Counted from the first letter of the stretch, positions 49,243 to 58,640 are shown. The stretch is 64,000 nt of DNA from ZAX-1 sp046533095 (GCA_046533095.1 JAJQRA010000018.1:1-64000); one strand, 5' to 3'. The notes: generated by a model from the letters alone, not told the origin. Numbers and translations: made by a program.

Positions 49243-50211
49243 ATGGAGAACGGTCATACTTTTACGGTTGATGCAACCGACAAAAAGATTCCTACCTTTA
49301 CGGCTGATGTAGCCGTCAAAAGGGGTGATACCCCCACGATTGATGCAACCAATGAAAAGATTTCTACACCTTTCCGGGAATGCATGCACCGGTTTAAACA
49401 AAACAAATCCGCAATGGTAGCGTTGGGGTTTATTTTGTTCCTATGCGTAATTGCGGTGATTGCCTACCCGATTGCTCCATATGGAATCAATGAATATAAT
49501 TATTCTGCCGTTCTGCAGCCGCCATCGAGCAGCCACATATTTGGAACGGACGAGTTCGGGCGGGATCTTTTCTCCCGTATCCTATGCGGGACTTATATTT
49601 CGCTTTCCGTGGGCTTGACTTCTGTTACTGTGGGGGCATTGTGCGGTACGGTACTTGGGTTGCTCGCTGGATATTATGGTGGCTTGCTGGATTCTGTGAT
49701 TATGCGCATTTGCGATGCGCTGTTTGCATTCCCCGGTATGGTTTTGGCAATTGCGATCGTTGCTATTTTAGGGGCAGGTATGGCAAATGTAGTCATTGCA
49801 GTGGCAGTATTTGGAATACCGGGCTTTGCACGCCTTGTGCGCAGCTCCACGCTGATTGCCAAAAACAATCTGTATGTACAGGCGGCGCGAAATGTGGGCT
49901 GTAATCCCATGCGTATCCTATTCAAGCACATCCTGCCTAGTGCCTTGCCAAATATTGTGATTCAATATTCGATGTCTATCGGCAGTTCTATTTTGGCGGC
50001 AGCCGGTCTTAGTTTCCTTGGTATGGGGGCGATGCCTCCGACACCGGAATGGGGGCTGATGCTTAGCGGAGGCCGCAATTATATGGCCACAAGCTGGCAT
50101 ATCACCTTCTTTCCAGGCTTGGTAATTTTCCTTACGGTTCTTAGCTTTAACCTGCTAGGGGATGGTCTTAGGGATGCCCTAGATCCTAAATTCTCACAGA
50201 CGGAGGGATAA
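49243..50211 (+). CDS. peptide ABC transporter permease (DppC-like) with N-terminal repeats
   Basis: The 322 residues end with a standard DppC core: FGTDEFGRDLFSRI, VQAARNVGCNPMRILFKH and FLGMGAMPPTPEWG. Before the first membrane segment, residues 6-43 are three 12-residue repeats (FTVDATDKKIPT, FTADVAVKRGDT and TIDATNEKIST), which most DppC proteins lack. The start at 49243 follows GGAGG; ATGs at 49228 and 49231 overlap this site. Confidence 0.92.
   Translation: MENGHTFTVDATDKKIPTFTADVAVKRGDTPTIDATNEKISTPFRECMHRFKQNKSAMVALGFILFLCVIAVIAYPIAPYGINEYNYSAVLQPPSSSHIFGTDEFGRDLFSRILCGTYISLSVGLTSVTVGALCGTVLGLLAGYYGGLLDSVIMRICDALFAFPGMVLAIAIVAILGAGMANVVIAVAVFGIPGFARLVRSSTLIAKNNLYVQAARNVGCNPMRILFKHILPSALPNIVIQYSMSIGSSILAAAGLSFLGMGAMPPTPEWGLMLSGGRNYMATSWHITFFPGLVIFLTVLSFNLLGDGLRDALDPKFSQTEG
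49261..49368 (+). repeat. three in-frame 36-bp repeats in the DppC-like gene
   Basis: The units start at 49261, 49297 and about 49333. The first and third are most alike (GATGCAACC and AAAAGATT shared). Confidence 0.85.
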
Positions 50212-50214
50212 AGT

Positions 50215-51201
50215 ATGGCTGACATACAACCGATTTTGCAGATACAAAATCTCCATACTAATTTCCATTCCAAACGTGGCGTGGTGCGTGCGGTGGATGG
50301 CGTGGACCTTTCCCTGCAGCGGGATGAAATATTGGGAATTGTTGGAGAGTCCGGCAGTGGGAAGAGTGTCATGTCGCTTTCTATTATGCGTCTGCTAGGT
50401 GGAACCTCGGCAAAAATAGATGAGGGCAGAATCCTCTTTAACGGCACTGACCTTGCAAGCCTTGACAATGAGAAGATGCATCACATACGCGGCAACGACA
50501 TAGCGATGATTTTTCAAGACCCGATGACATGCCTAAACCCTGTGATGAAAATAGGCGAGCAAATCATAGAAAGTATTCGCCTGCACCAGAAAGTAAGCAA
50601 AAGGGAGGCGCGAAAGCTTGCCCTTTTGATGTTGGAAAAAGTCCGTATGCCACGGGCAGCGCGTATGATGGATGAATATCCATTTCAGCTCTCGGGTGGG
50701 CAGCAGCAGCGCGTGATGATAGCGATGGGACTGGTCTGCAATCCACGGATTTTAATTGCGGATGAGCCGACCACGGCACTAGACGTGAGCATTCAAGCCC
50801 AGATATTGGAGCTTATGAACCAGCTGAAAACGGAATTTGGCATGTCCATTCTCTTTATCACGCATGACTTGGGCGTGGTGGCTTCGCTTTGCGATCGGGT
50901 CGCGGTGATGTATTGCGGGCGCATTGTAGAGCAGGGCAGCATCGGGGATTTGTTTGCAGACCCCTCGAATCCCTACACATTGGGACTGCTTAATTCAAGG
51001 CCTCGGTTGGGGATGCCTGTGGATGAACTAGAGACCATACCAGGGGGTGTGCCAAACCCACGCCACATGCCAAAAGGCTGTAAATTTGAACCTCGCTGCA
51101 AATACGCCAAAGACATCTGCAGGAAAGAAGAGCCGAGCTTTTATGAAATAAGCCCAGGGCATTACAGCAAATGCTTTCGGCATGAAAAAGATTGGCAATA
51201 A
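50215..51201 (+). CDS. peptide ABC transporter ATP-binding protein (DppD-like)
   Basis: The 328 residues show Walker A (GESGSGKSV), the signature LSGGQQQR, Walker B LIADEPTTALDVS and FITHDLGVVA. The C-terminal oligopeptide-transporter extension has the cysteines of CKFEPRCKYAKDIC, which in this family can hold a [4Fe-4S] cluster. The gene begins 3 bp after the permease. Confidence 0.95.
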   Translation: MADIQPILQIQNLHTNFHSKRGVVRAVDGVDLSLQRDEILGIVGESGSGKSVMSLSIMRLLGGTSAKIDEGRILFNGTDLASLDNEKMHHIRGNDIAMIFQDPMTCLNPVMKIGEQIIESIRLHQKVSKREARKLALLMLEKVRMPRAARMMDEYPFQLSGGQQQRVMIAMGLVCNPRILIADEPTTALDVSIQAQILELMNQLKTEFGMSILFITHDLGVVASLCDRVAVMYCGRIVEQGSIGDLFADPSNPYTLGLLNSRPRLGMPVDELETIPGGVPNPRHMPKGCKFEPRCKYAKDICRKEEPSFYEISPGHYSKCFRHEKDWQ

Positions 51202-51279
51202 AAGGGCAAAGTATCGTACCAATTCAAATATACCTTCTAAATAGTTACAACGCATAAAGGAATAGGGAGGGAGTACCTC

Positions 51280-52251
51280 ATGGATGATATACTGCTTCGA
51301 GTAAAGGAAGCGAAAAAGCATTATCCCATACGCAAGGGCATGCTCGGAAAACGGGAATATGTGCGAGCGGTAGAAAATGTATCCTTTGATGTACGGCGTG
51401 GGGAGGCTTTTGGCATTGTGGGCGAATCCGGTTGTGGAAAATCAACGCTTGGAAGGCTGATATGCCGTTTGGAAACGATGAGTTTTGGTGATATCGAATT
51501 TGAAGGCAGGAGTATTATCGCGCTTAAAAAGAGCGAAAGCCGTGATGTCTGCAAAAAAGTGCAGATGATTTTTCAGGAGCCATACGCTTCGCTGAATCCG
51601 CGCATGTCCGTGAATGATATTATCAGCGAGCCGCTGATTGTCCATAAACTGGCAAAAAATGCTTCAGAGCGTGAACGCATCGTGCGGGAATTGTTGGAAA
51701 ACGTTGGACTCGCCGCTTACTACGCAAACCGCTACCCTCACGAATTTAGCGGTGGGCAGCGCCAACGTATTGGGATTGCACGTGCTTTGGCAGTGCATCC
51801 GCAACTGATTGTTGCGGACGAGCCAGTTTCTGCCTTGGATGTGTCCATTCAAAGCCAGGTGTTAAATCTGCTGAATGGAATCAAAAAACAATATGGGATT
51901 GCGTTTATTTTTATTGCACATGACCTTAGCGTGGTGGAATTCTTCAGTGATCGGATTGGGGTGATGTATCTGGGCAATCTGGTAGAAGTGGCAAGCAAGG
52001 AGACTTTATATAGAAACCCGCTGCACCCCTATTCACAGGCATTGCTTGAGTCCATCCCCACATGGGGTCCGGATGCGAAAAAAAAGAAATCCCTTTTGGA
52101 GGGAGATATTCCATCGGCAACGTCGCCACCGCCTGGATGCAAATTCCATACGCGTTGCCGGCATTGCATGGAACGCTGCAAGATTGAGGAACCAAAAAAA
52201 ACAGTTGTATCGGATGAGCAGTATGTTTACTGCCACCTTTATGACAAATAG
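51280..52251 (+). CDS. peptide ABC transporter ATP-binding protein (DppF-like)
   Basis: The 323 residues carry Walker A (GESGCGKST), FSGGQRQRIGIARAL, Walker B IVADEPVSALDVS and HDLSVVEFFSD. The C-terminal CKFHTRCRHCMERC matches the oligopeptide family. It forms the second half of the ATPase heterodimer. GGGAGGG precedes the ATG. Confidence 0.95.
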   Translation: MDDILLRVKEAKKHYPIRKGMLGKREYVRAVENVSFDVRRGEAFGIVGESGCGKSTLGRLICRLETMSFGDIEFEGRSIIALKKSESRDVCKKVQMIFQEPYASLNPRMSVNDIISEPLIVHKLAKNASERERIVRELLENVGLAAYYANRYPHEFSGGQRQRIGIARALAVHPQLIVADEPVSALDVSIQSQVLNLLNGIKKQYGIAFIFIAHDLSVVEFFSDRIGVMYLGNLVEVASKETLYRNPLHPYSQALLESIPTWGPDAKKKKSLLEGDIPSATSPPPGCKFHTRCRHCMERCKIEEPKKTVVSDEQYVYCHLYDK

Positions 52252-52366
52252 AAAAAAACCATACAAATTGAATGGTAAAATAGCAATGAGGGTTCCATGT
52301 TCTGTTACTTGAAAAATATAGAGTGCTCAAATACTCTATAGACAATAGGATACGAGGAGATGTAAA

Positions 52367-52975
52367 ATGAAAACACCAATGCAATATCAGATGAGTGAGT
52401 TTGACTGCGGACCAACCACTGTGCTTAATGCGCTGCGGTTTTTGTTTGAATGTGAAGAAATGCTGCCAGAGACGCTAAAATATATTATGCTATACTGTCT
52501 GGATACTTATAATGAGAAAGGGGAATGCGGGAAGAGGGGTACATCCAAAGAGGCACTGGTGTTCCTCTCAAGCTGGCTAAACCTATTTGCGCAGATGAAG
52601 GCATTTCCGCTTGTAAGCGAATTCCTTGGAGACGAAGAAGTCGTTATTTCCCCCGACAGCCGGATTATTGACGCGGTTATAAAAGGGGGCGTGGTAGTGC
52701 TGCGCGTTCTATGCGAGGGAGGGCATTATGTTCTGCTGACCGGAGTTTCCGGGGATAAACTTGAACTATTTGACCCATATTACAGGACGCAAAAAATTGA
52801 GAGTGAAGGTGTAGAGATGTTTGATGATTCAGGAAAGGGACCGAATCGAAGCGTTACGCTTGATGCCATTAACTCTGAGGATAGTTTTTATAGGATGGGT
52901 GGTTTTCAAAAACGGGAGGCCCTTATTATTTATAATACTCGAACACAAAAACCCCAGTCGGATTCGGAAAAATGA
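52367..52975 (+). CDS. C39-like cysteine peptidase family protein
   Basis: This 202-residue protein has a papain-like triad pattern: EFDCGPTTVLNAL (Cys near residue 14), GGHYVLLTG (His near residue 123) and LFDPYY (Asp). No signal peptide or membrane segment is visible, so it is cytosolic. The layout fits small stand-alone Peptidase_C39-type proteins. Its place after a peptide transporter suggests intracellular peptide cleavage, though it could be part of another unit; AGGAG precedes the ATG. Substrate unknown. Confidence 0.75.
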   Translation: MKTPMQYQMSEFDCGPTTVLNALRFLFECEEMLPETLKYIMLYCLDTYNEKGECGKRGTSKEALVFLSSWLNLFAQMKAFPLVSEFLGDEEVVISPDSRIIDAVIKGGVVVLRVLCEGGHYVLLTGVSGDKLELFDPYYRTQKIESEGVEMFDDSGKGPNRSVTLDAINSEDSFYRMGGFQKREALIIYNTRTQKPQSDSEK

Positions 52976-53019
52976 ACTAATTTAAGATCGGCGAAACTTT
53001 AGTTTCAGGGAGCCACATT

Positions 53020-53556
53020 ATGGTTAACTTAGTAAGTATGTACGATTTAAATAAAGTGATCCTGAATAAGGTTTTGGAACTTGACGCAAAGGTTTATCCA
53101 AAACGCTATCAGGGTACATTTGACGAAGAGTACAATAAATACATTGCGAATATAGACAGCTATCTGTTCCTTGTCGATGAAACAAATTTAGTTGGATACA
53201 TGAGTTTCTTTCCTATCAAAGATACCCTTTACGAAGAAATAAAAAAAGGCACAAGAATGTTTGACACCGACATAGAAGGGAACTCGCTTGAAAAATGGGA
53301 ACGAGGCAGTGAATATAAACTTTTTGTTATTTCAATCGTAATTTCACCGGAATACCAGAATCGCGGCTTGTCAAAGTTGTTGCGAAACGGGTTTTATGAG
53401 TTTATTGATAAAAAGAAAAAAGACGATATACATATTGTGTCTGCGTTAGCAACTGCTGTTTCTGATTGCGGTAAAAGATTTTTATTGGACACAGGGTTTT
53501 ATGAGATAAAGCACCTCAATTCCGGCGAGTGGCTTTACGAAGCAACATTCAACTAA
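53020..53556 (+). CDS. GNAT-family N-acetyltransferase
   Basis: The 178 residues carry the acetyl-CoA loop VISPEYQNRGLSKLLRNGF, preceded by a beta strand FVISIV and followed by DTGFYEI. The acceptor is unknown. GGGAG lies about 9 bp before the ATG at 53020; an ATG at 53038 is possible. It is not clearly linked in function to its neighbours. Confidence 0.87.
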   Translation: MVNLVSMYDLNKVILNKVLELDAKVYPKRYQGTFDEEYNKYIANIDSYLFLVDETNLVGYMSFFPIKDTLYEEIKKGTRMFDTDIEGNSLEKWERGSEYKLFVISIVISPEYQNRGLSKLLRNGFYEFIDKKKKDDIHIVSALATAVSDCGKRFLLDTGFYEIKHLNSGEWLYEATFN

Positions 53557-53685
53557 GGAACTGTTCCTAAGGTACAAGGATGCCTAATTAAAAGCCTAAT
53601 TCAAAGACTGGCTGTAAAACCAAGCGTGACGGTCGTGGTTCGAGTAACGTGCTATAATAAAATAATGATAAGAGGTGTCAATAAT

Positions 53686-54012
53686 ATGAAGGGTTGGTTA
53701 TACCTTGCCGGTGCCATAGTATTTGAGGTTATTGGTGCATTTGGCCTTCAAAAGTGCAGGCAATTCACGGCGTTAGTTCCCAGTATGATTACAATCGTTG
53801 CATATGCCATAAGCTTTTATATTGCCAGTATGGCAACGAAAACGTTTGCCGTTGGTGCTTTATATGCCTATTGGTGTGCGGGAGGCATTGTCCTTACGGT
53901 TATCGTGGAAGCAATCTGGACGAAACAGATTCCCGATTTTCCTGCCATACTGGGACTTGTTTTCATAATAATTGGCATCGTGATTATAAACCTTTTTTCT
54001 AAATCATACTGA
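53686..54012 (+). CDS. small multidrug resistance (SMR) family transporter
   Basis: The 108 residues form four membrane segments. The first carries the conserved glutamate in AIVFEVIGAFGLQ, and ALYAYWCAGG matches the AYAxWxGxG segment of EmrE-like proteins. SMR proteins export cations or guanidinium-type compounds as dimers. The start at 53686 follows AGAGGTG; an upstream in-frame ATG is not preceded by a site. TATAAT at 53652 may be its -10 box. Confidence 0.85.
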   Translation: MKGWLYLAGAIVFEVIGAFGLQKCRQFTALVPSMITIVAYAISFYIASMATKTFAVGALYAYWCAGGIVLTVIVEAIWTKQIPDFPAILGLVFIIIGIVIINLFSKSY

Positions 54013-54072
54013 TTTAGGGAAATACATCTTTTAAATTGATTCGTTGTCTTATAAACAGTAGGAGGAAAATTC

Positions 54073-54612
54073 ATGAGTAAGAACATTGTAATCCTGTCCG
54101 GATCGCCGCGCAAAAGCGGTACGACCGACCGCTTGGTTGACGCGTTCATAAACGGCGCAAAGGAAGTGGGCAAAAGCGTTTCACTTTTTCGGGTAGCCGA
54201 CCTTAAAATCGGTGGCTGCCTTGGCTGTAATCATTGTTTTGAGGAGCAGGGTTTCTGCGTACAGAAAGATGATATGCTCCCTATCCTTGATGCGCTCCGT
54301 AAAGCCGATGCTCTTGTGCTTGCATCGCCAGTCTATTACTTCGGAGTGACAGCACAGCTTAAGCTTGCGATTGACCGCACCTATGCCCTGTTAAAAGAAA
54401 GTATGCCTGTAAAACGTGCCGCCTTGCTCATGACTTGCGGTGCAGGTACAGAAGAAGCGGCAAATTCATCTGTTTCAATGTTTCGGCAGATTTTAACTCT
54501 GCAAAAATGGGAGGAAGCCGGCGTTATCGTTGCTCCTCGGCTACATGAACCTGATGAAATTGAAGGACGCGATGAACTTGCCAAAGCACGGGAACTTGGA
54601 AAGAATATTTAA
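54073..54612 (+). CDS. flavodoxin-like NAD(P)H-dependent FMN reductase
   Basis: The 179 residues start with ILSGSPRKSGTTDRLVDAF, the FMN phosphate loop of the NADPH-dependent FMN reductase/iron-sulfur flavoprotein group. GCLGCNHCFEEQGFC has closely spaced cysteines and ASPVYYFGVTAQLK contacts the flavin. It probably moves electrons to an unknown acceptor. AGGAGGAAA precedes the ATG. Confidence 0.9.
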   Translation: MSKNIVILSGSPRKSGTTDRLVDAFINGAKEVGKSVSLFRVADLKIGGCLGCNHCFEEQGFCVQKDDMLPILDALRKADALVLASPVYYFGVTAQLKLAIDRTYALLKESMPVKRAALLMTCGAGTEEAANSSVSMFRQILTLQKWEEAGVIVAPRLHEPDEIEGRDELAKARELGKNI

Positions 54613-54645
54613 CTGGCAAAGGGAGCGATAGCATGATAGATATGA

Positions 54646-54687
54646 CAACCGTCAGTTGTATTTAGCTACAAATCGTTGTTTTTTGCT
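54646..54687 (+). repeat. dispersed repeat, copy 2
   Basis: CAACCGTCAGTTG, TTGTATTTAGCTACAA and GTTGTTTTTTG parallel the series at 45322. It lies between the FMN reductase and the convergent dhaL end. Confidence 0.6.
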
Positions 54688-54726
54688 TTATGCAAACGAG
54701 GAAAAACGCCAATCGTGTTTTAAATT

Positions 54727-55380
54727 TCAGTTGGATGAAGCATCGCAGGCAGACTGTGCGAGGCTTTCAAAAATCAATCGGCCGACCACAGAGCCACCGT
54801 CTAAAATGCCGATACTCTTGTCGCCGTAATAGGCGGCACGTCCATGAACCGATCGCATCTGCTTTGTGCTTTCACTACCGAATGTGGCAGCATTGGCGGC
54901 TTTTTGCAGTGCAGTTTTGATATCATCGCCTGCGTCGGCGGCTTCTAGCAGTGTGGCTACGCCAGGACAAAGTGCGTCTAAGATTGTTTTTTCGCCGGGT
55001 TTTGCCCCGGCTTTTTCCATGATGAGCGAAAGGCCTGCCTGCATGGATGAAGCCAAGGCAGAAAGGGTGGCGCTCTCTTTGCCTTTTAGTGCCTTTGCCA
55101 TGCCCATGAATCCAAAAGAGGTTATGGTGCCAAGGGAAGAGGGCGATGCTTCATTAAAGACTTTGCTGGTTTTTAACATAAAACGGCCAAGGTCAAGTTC
55201 CTTGTCGTCGTGAAAAGACGCTACCACTGCTTTGTAGCCGGTATCCATGGAAACGCCTAAATCGCCATCGCCGTTTTGGGCGTCCAATTCCACAAGATAG
55301 TCGCGGTTTTTAGACATTGCCGTGCTGATTGCACGGAATCCTTTTTGCAGCGTGGCGGTGGTAATCATGTATTCTGACAT
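54727..55380 (-). CDS. dhaL: dihydroxyacetone kinase-like ADP/ATP-binding subunit (DhaL)
   Basis: This 217-residue all-helical DhaL domain has the nucleotide/magnesium aspartates in NGDGDLGVSMDTG, LGTITSFGFMG and GRAAYYGDKSIG. The start at 55380 follows TAGGAGG. The substrate-binding subunit is encoded 83 bp upstream in the same direction. No DhaM-type PTS subunit is visible, so ATP may be the phosphate donor, or DhaM is encoded elsewhere. Confidence 0.9.
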   Translation of the reverse strand: MSEYMITTATLQKGFRAISTAMSKNRDYLVELDAQNGDGDLGVSMDTGYKAVVASFHDDKELDLGRFMLKTSKVFNEASPSSLGTITSFGFMGMAKALKGKESATLSALASSMQAGLSLIMEKAGAKPGEKTILDALCPGVATLLEAADAGDDIKTALQKAANAATFGSESTKQMRSVHGRAAYYGDKSIGILDGGSVVGRLIFESLAQSACDASSN

Positions 55381-55463
55381 GGTAAAACCTCCTAGTTTAG
55401 TCATAGATTAGTTGCAAATTAGTTACAGTTTGATTACGGTTTGGCTACCGTTTCGTTGTCGGC

Positions 55464-56471
55464 TTATTTATTGGCATTTGTATAAAATGGCGTACTCGCA
55501 GGAGCGTCAAACAGGGCTTTTAGCTCTGCGTCCAGTTTCATGATACTTACCGAAAGGCCGGCCATTTCCATGGATGTGGCATATTCACCGATGTGTGGCT
55601 TGTACACAGCGATGCCTTTTTCTTCTAGGATCGCATGCAATTTGCGGTATACGACATATTGTTCTTCAAGTGGCGTACCACCAAGGCCGTTTACTAATAC
55701 GGCCACTTCGCTGCCTTCTAAAAGTGGCATATCTGCCAATATTTTTTCCAAAAGCAGGGTAGCTATTTCGTCCGCGCTCATCATTTTGCGCACCTCAATA
55801 CCCTGTTCACCATGAATGCCCATTCCTACTTCGATTTCATCGTCTGCTATGAGAAATGTGGGTTTACCGACCTCCGGTACAATACAAGGAGTGAGTGCAA
55901 CACCCATGGTACGCGTGTTGTCGAGTGCTTTTTGAGTGGCGGCAGCCACACCATCTAGATCTTTGCCGGCATCTGCGGCCGCACCGGCAATTTTAAATGC
56001 AAATACCATACCTGCCACGCCACGGCGCTTATTTGCTTTTTCGGGTAGGGCGGAGGCAACATCATCGCACACAAGGACGGTTTTGGTCTTTATATCGTCA
56101 AAATCCAACTCTTCGCAGGCCATTTCAAAATTTAATATATCGCCGCCATAGTTGCCGTAAAGGCAAAGTACGCCGTTGCCCCGGTCGCATTCGCGTATCA
56201 TTTCTGCCATTGTATTCGCAGAGGGCGAGGCAAACACATTGCCAACAGCGCAGCCATCTAACATGCCCTTTCCAACATAGCCTAAAAACACTGGTAGATG
56301 TCCACTGCCTCCGCCGGTAACGATACCAACCTTTCCGTCTACTACAGGATAGCTGCTTAGCAGAACACGGCGATTGTTTTTTGCAAGCTTTACTTGGTTT
56401 GGATGCGCAAGGGTGATGCCTTCAAGCACCTCGTCTACAAAATGCTCCGGCTGATTGATAATTTTTTTCAT
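55464..56471 (-). CDS. dhaK: dihydroxyacetone kinase-like substrate-binding subunit (DhaK)
   Basis: The 335 residues match DhaK: GIVTGGGSGHLPVFLGYVG at the N-terminus, CDDVASA, and the covalent substrate histidine in GMGIHGEQG. The normal substrate is dihydroxyacetone, but close relatives phosphorylate erythrulose or other keto-sugars. The divergent sugar ABC transporter and YesMN system next to it make a sugar-derived ketose plausible. AATGGAGG precedes the ATG. Confidence 0.9.
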   Translation of the reverse strand: MKKIINQPEHFVDEVLEGITLAHPNQVKLAKNNRRVLLSSYPVVDGKVGIVTGGGSGHLPVFLGYVGKGMLDGCAVGNVFASPSANTMAEMIRECDRGNGVLCLYGNYGGDILNFEMACEELDFDDIKTKTVLVCDDVASALPEKANKRRGVAGMVFAFKIAGAAADAGKDLDGVAAATQKALDNTRTMGVALTPCIVPEVGKPTFLIADDEIEVGMGIHGEQGIEVRKMMSADEIATLLLEKILADMPLLEGSEVAVLVNGLGGTPLEEQYVVYRKLHAILEEKGIAVYKPHIGEYATSMEMAGLSVSIMKLDAELKALFDAPASTPFYTNANK

Positions 56472-56640
56472 TTTTAACCTCCATTGTTAAAATAGGTTGA
56501 ATTTAAGTTAGACTATCCTTTTTATGGGCAAAATATGATCGGGAAAAGAAAATTCCATCTACTATTTTTCGCCTTATATGCTATTATTATAATGACTTCG
56601 CCAAGCAAGTCAATACCGAAACTGCGTCAAAAGGTAAAGT

Positions 56641-56775
56641 GGCTAAAAAACAAGATATTGGGTTTAAAATTTTGGATATTATATCATTTTATGTATCTGC
56701 AGATAAGGAATAGAAAGGATAAAACGGCTAAAAAATAAGACATCTGGTTTAATATTTTGGGTATTATTACTTTTC
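56641..56775. repeat. 50-bp imperfect direct repeat, 85-bp period
   Basis: GGCTAAAAAACAAGATATTG at 56641 and GGCTAAAAAATAAGACATCT at 56726 start matching segments of about 50 bp that end near TATTAT. Both lie in the 527-bp gap between divergent dhaK and the sugar-binding protein; nothing else recognisable is in the gap. Confidence 0.7.
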
Positions 56776-56998
56776 AGTTGGGAGTAAAATGATCATACAA
56801 TCCGCTGTGGGCATAGAATCAATTTGTGTTTTGATAGAGTATTCTACAACTTGAACCTTGCGCATGGTGGCTGAAGCAACATTTGAGGCAGTGGTCTGGT
56901 ATCCGTAACAACGCGAGGACGATTGCCCCATCAACAAGAGAAGGAAAGGCACGAAAGTGCCAAACAATTCTCAAACAATCACAAGGAGGGATTTTATA

Positions 56999-58387
56999 AT
57001 GAAAAAAGGAATTCGTTTTGTATCCGTATTATTGACCATGCTGCTGGTGCTTGGAACGCTAACTGCCTGTGGCAAAACAACAGACGAGCCATCATCACCG
57101 GGAGAAGCTGCTGGCGATAGCAATACGGATGAAGCGGCACCATCGGATAGTGGCGCATCCGGGGATGTGGTAGAACTAAATATTGTAGACTCTTTTTTAG
57201 AAGACCTAACAGAGCCGGACGTTATTGCACTTAATATTGCAATTGAAAATTTTGAGACGGCGCATCCAGAGATTAAATTAATCCGCGATCAATCTTCTGC
57301 GGATGTCATCGACACAAAAGTACCAACACTTGCCGCAGCAAATGAGCTGCCCGATTTATTCGCCTGCCGTTCTGCTTGGGTACCTAATTTTGTACAATCA
57401 GGGCAAGTTATGCCTCTTAAAGATCTGTTTGCAGGCGACACGGCTTTTATCGACGGATTTATACCTGGTATGCTAGGCGACTTTACCTATGAAGGTAACA
57501 TTTATGGTATTCCTTGGCGTTCCATGAGCATGTTTATTATGTATTACAATACCGAAAAATTAGCCGAAGCCGGCGTTACAAAAGTTCCAGAAACGTATGA
57601 AGATTTGCTGGCGGCAATCGAAGCTTGTAAAGCGGCAAACATTGCTCCGATTTCTCTTGGGGATTTAGGCAAGTGGCAGAGCCGCATGTGGCTTTCCGGC
57701 ATTAGCATTCGTACTGCTGGAGCTGATTGGATGGATAAATTGCAAAGTGGCCAAATGAAATTTACGGATCCAGAAATGGTGAAAGCGATTGGCATTATAG
57801 GAGAGGTTGGCACATCCGGTGGGTTTAATGCAGATTTTACAAGCATAGACTTTTTACAAGGCCGTCAGCTGTTCTATGATGGTACAACGGCTATGTATGC
57901 TGAAATGGCTGCATTTGCACAATCGGAAAATGAAGCATGGCCAGAAGCAATGCGTAATCCGGAAACGGTTGTCATGGGATTCTTCCCAACACTAGAGGGC
58001 GAAGATACATCAAAGCCAGTGAATATGCCAATCGCAGCTGACTGGGGTATCGCTTTTAACTCGAACCTTACCGGTGCAAAACTAGATGCCGCACGTCTGT
58101 TTGCTACAGAGGTAATGGGCGATGACTACAACCGCATTTTAGCAGAACATGCCGGAATAGCAGTACGTCCGGTAGAAGGGGAACTTTCAGACATTCCAGA
58201 AGCGGTACAACGTTATAATAACGATATCGCACCAAATATGGTTACAGGTGGTCATATAGACAGCCGTATGCCAGGCTCCGTGCTAGATGCAGTTTCCGCC
58301 GCGTTACAGGACATGATGCTTGGTGTAGCAACTCCTGAGCAAGCCGCAGAGCGTATGCAGGCTGCATGGGAAGAGAGCCAGTCGTAA
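56999..58387 (+). CDS. sugar ABC transporter substrate-binding lipoprotein (SBP_bac_1)
   Basis: The 462 residues carry lipobox LTAC (Cys24), a low-complexity acidic linker and a family 1 carbohydrate-binding fold: FETAHPEIKLI, ELPDLFACRSAW, GIPWRSMSMFIMYYN and AADWGIAFNS. The start at 56999 follows AAGGAGGG. It delivers a sugar or glycoside to the two permeases after the repeats. No ATPase is in the cluster, so a shared MsmK-type ATPase is expected elsewhere. Confidence 0.92.
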   Translation: MKKGIRFVSVLLTMLLVLGTLTACGKTTDEPSSPGEAAGDSNTDEAAPSDSGASGDVVELNIVDSFLEDLTEPDVIALNIAIENFETAHPEIKLIRDQSSADVIDTKVPTLAAANELPDLFACRSAWVPNFVQSGQVMPLKDLFAGDTAFIDGFIPGMLGDFTYEGNIYGIPWRSMSMFIMYYNTEKLAEAGVTKVPETYEDLLAAIEACKAANIAPISLGDLGKWQSRMWLSGISIRTAGADWMDKLQSGQMKFTDPEMVKAIGIIGEVGTSGGFNADFTSIDFLQGRQLFYDGTTAMYAEMAAFAQSENEAWPEAMRNPETVVMGFFPTLEGEDTSKPVNMPIAADWGIAFNSNLTGAKLDAARLFATEVMGDDYNRILAEHAGIAVRPVEGELSDIPEAVQRYNNDIAPNMVTGGHIDSRMPGSVLDAVSAALQDMMLGVATPEQAAERMQAAWEESQS

Positions 58388-58640
58388 AAAGGCGCATCTT
58401 TTGCGCCGTGGATCTGATGATAGGAATGTATTTGTTTCTATAATTATAGTAGTTTATCAGAAATTGCAGCGCAAATTCTGATAAAAAGGCACATTTTTTC
58501 GTGCCATGGATCTGATTATTGAACTACTAATGATCAATAATATAGTTTATCAGAAATTGCAGCGCAAATTCTGATAAAAAGGCACATTTTTTCGTGCCGT
58601 GGATCTGATTATTGAACTACTAATGTTCAATAATATAGTT
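58386..58640 (+). repeat. tandem hairpin repeats after the sugar-binding protein gene
   Basis: Units start with AAAAAGGC at 58386, 58483 and 58576 (periods 97 and 93). Each has a GGCGCA/TGCGCC or GGCAC/GTGCC hairpin; the first two also carry TATCAGAA/TTCTGATA with TTGC/GCAA inside. The array follows the stop codon and likely limits read-through into the permeases. 58641-58931 shows no gene. Confidence 0.85.

Noticed and set aside
45322..54687. An integrative mobile element between the two small repeats
   Set aside because: No integrase, relaxase, transposase or attachment-site pair was found in the segment; repeats alone are not enough.
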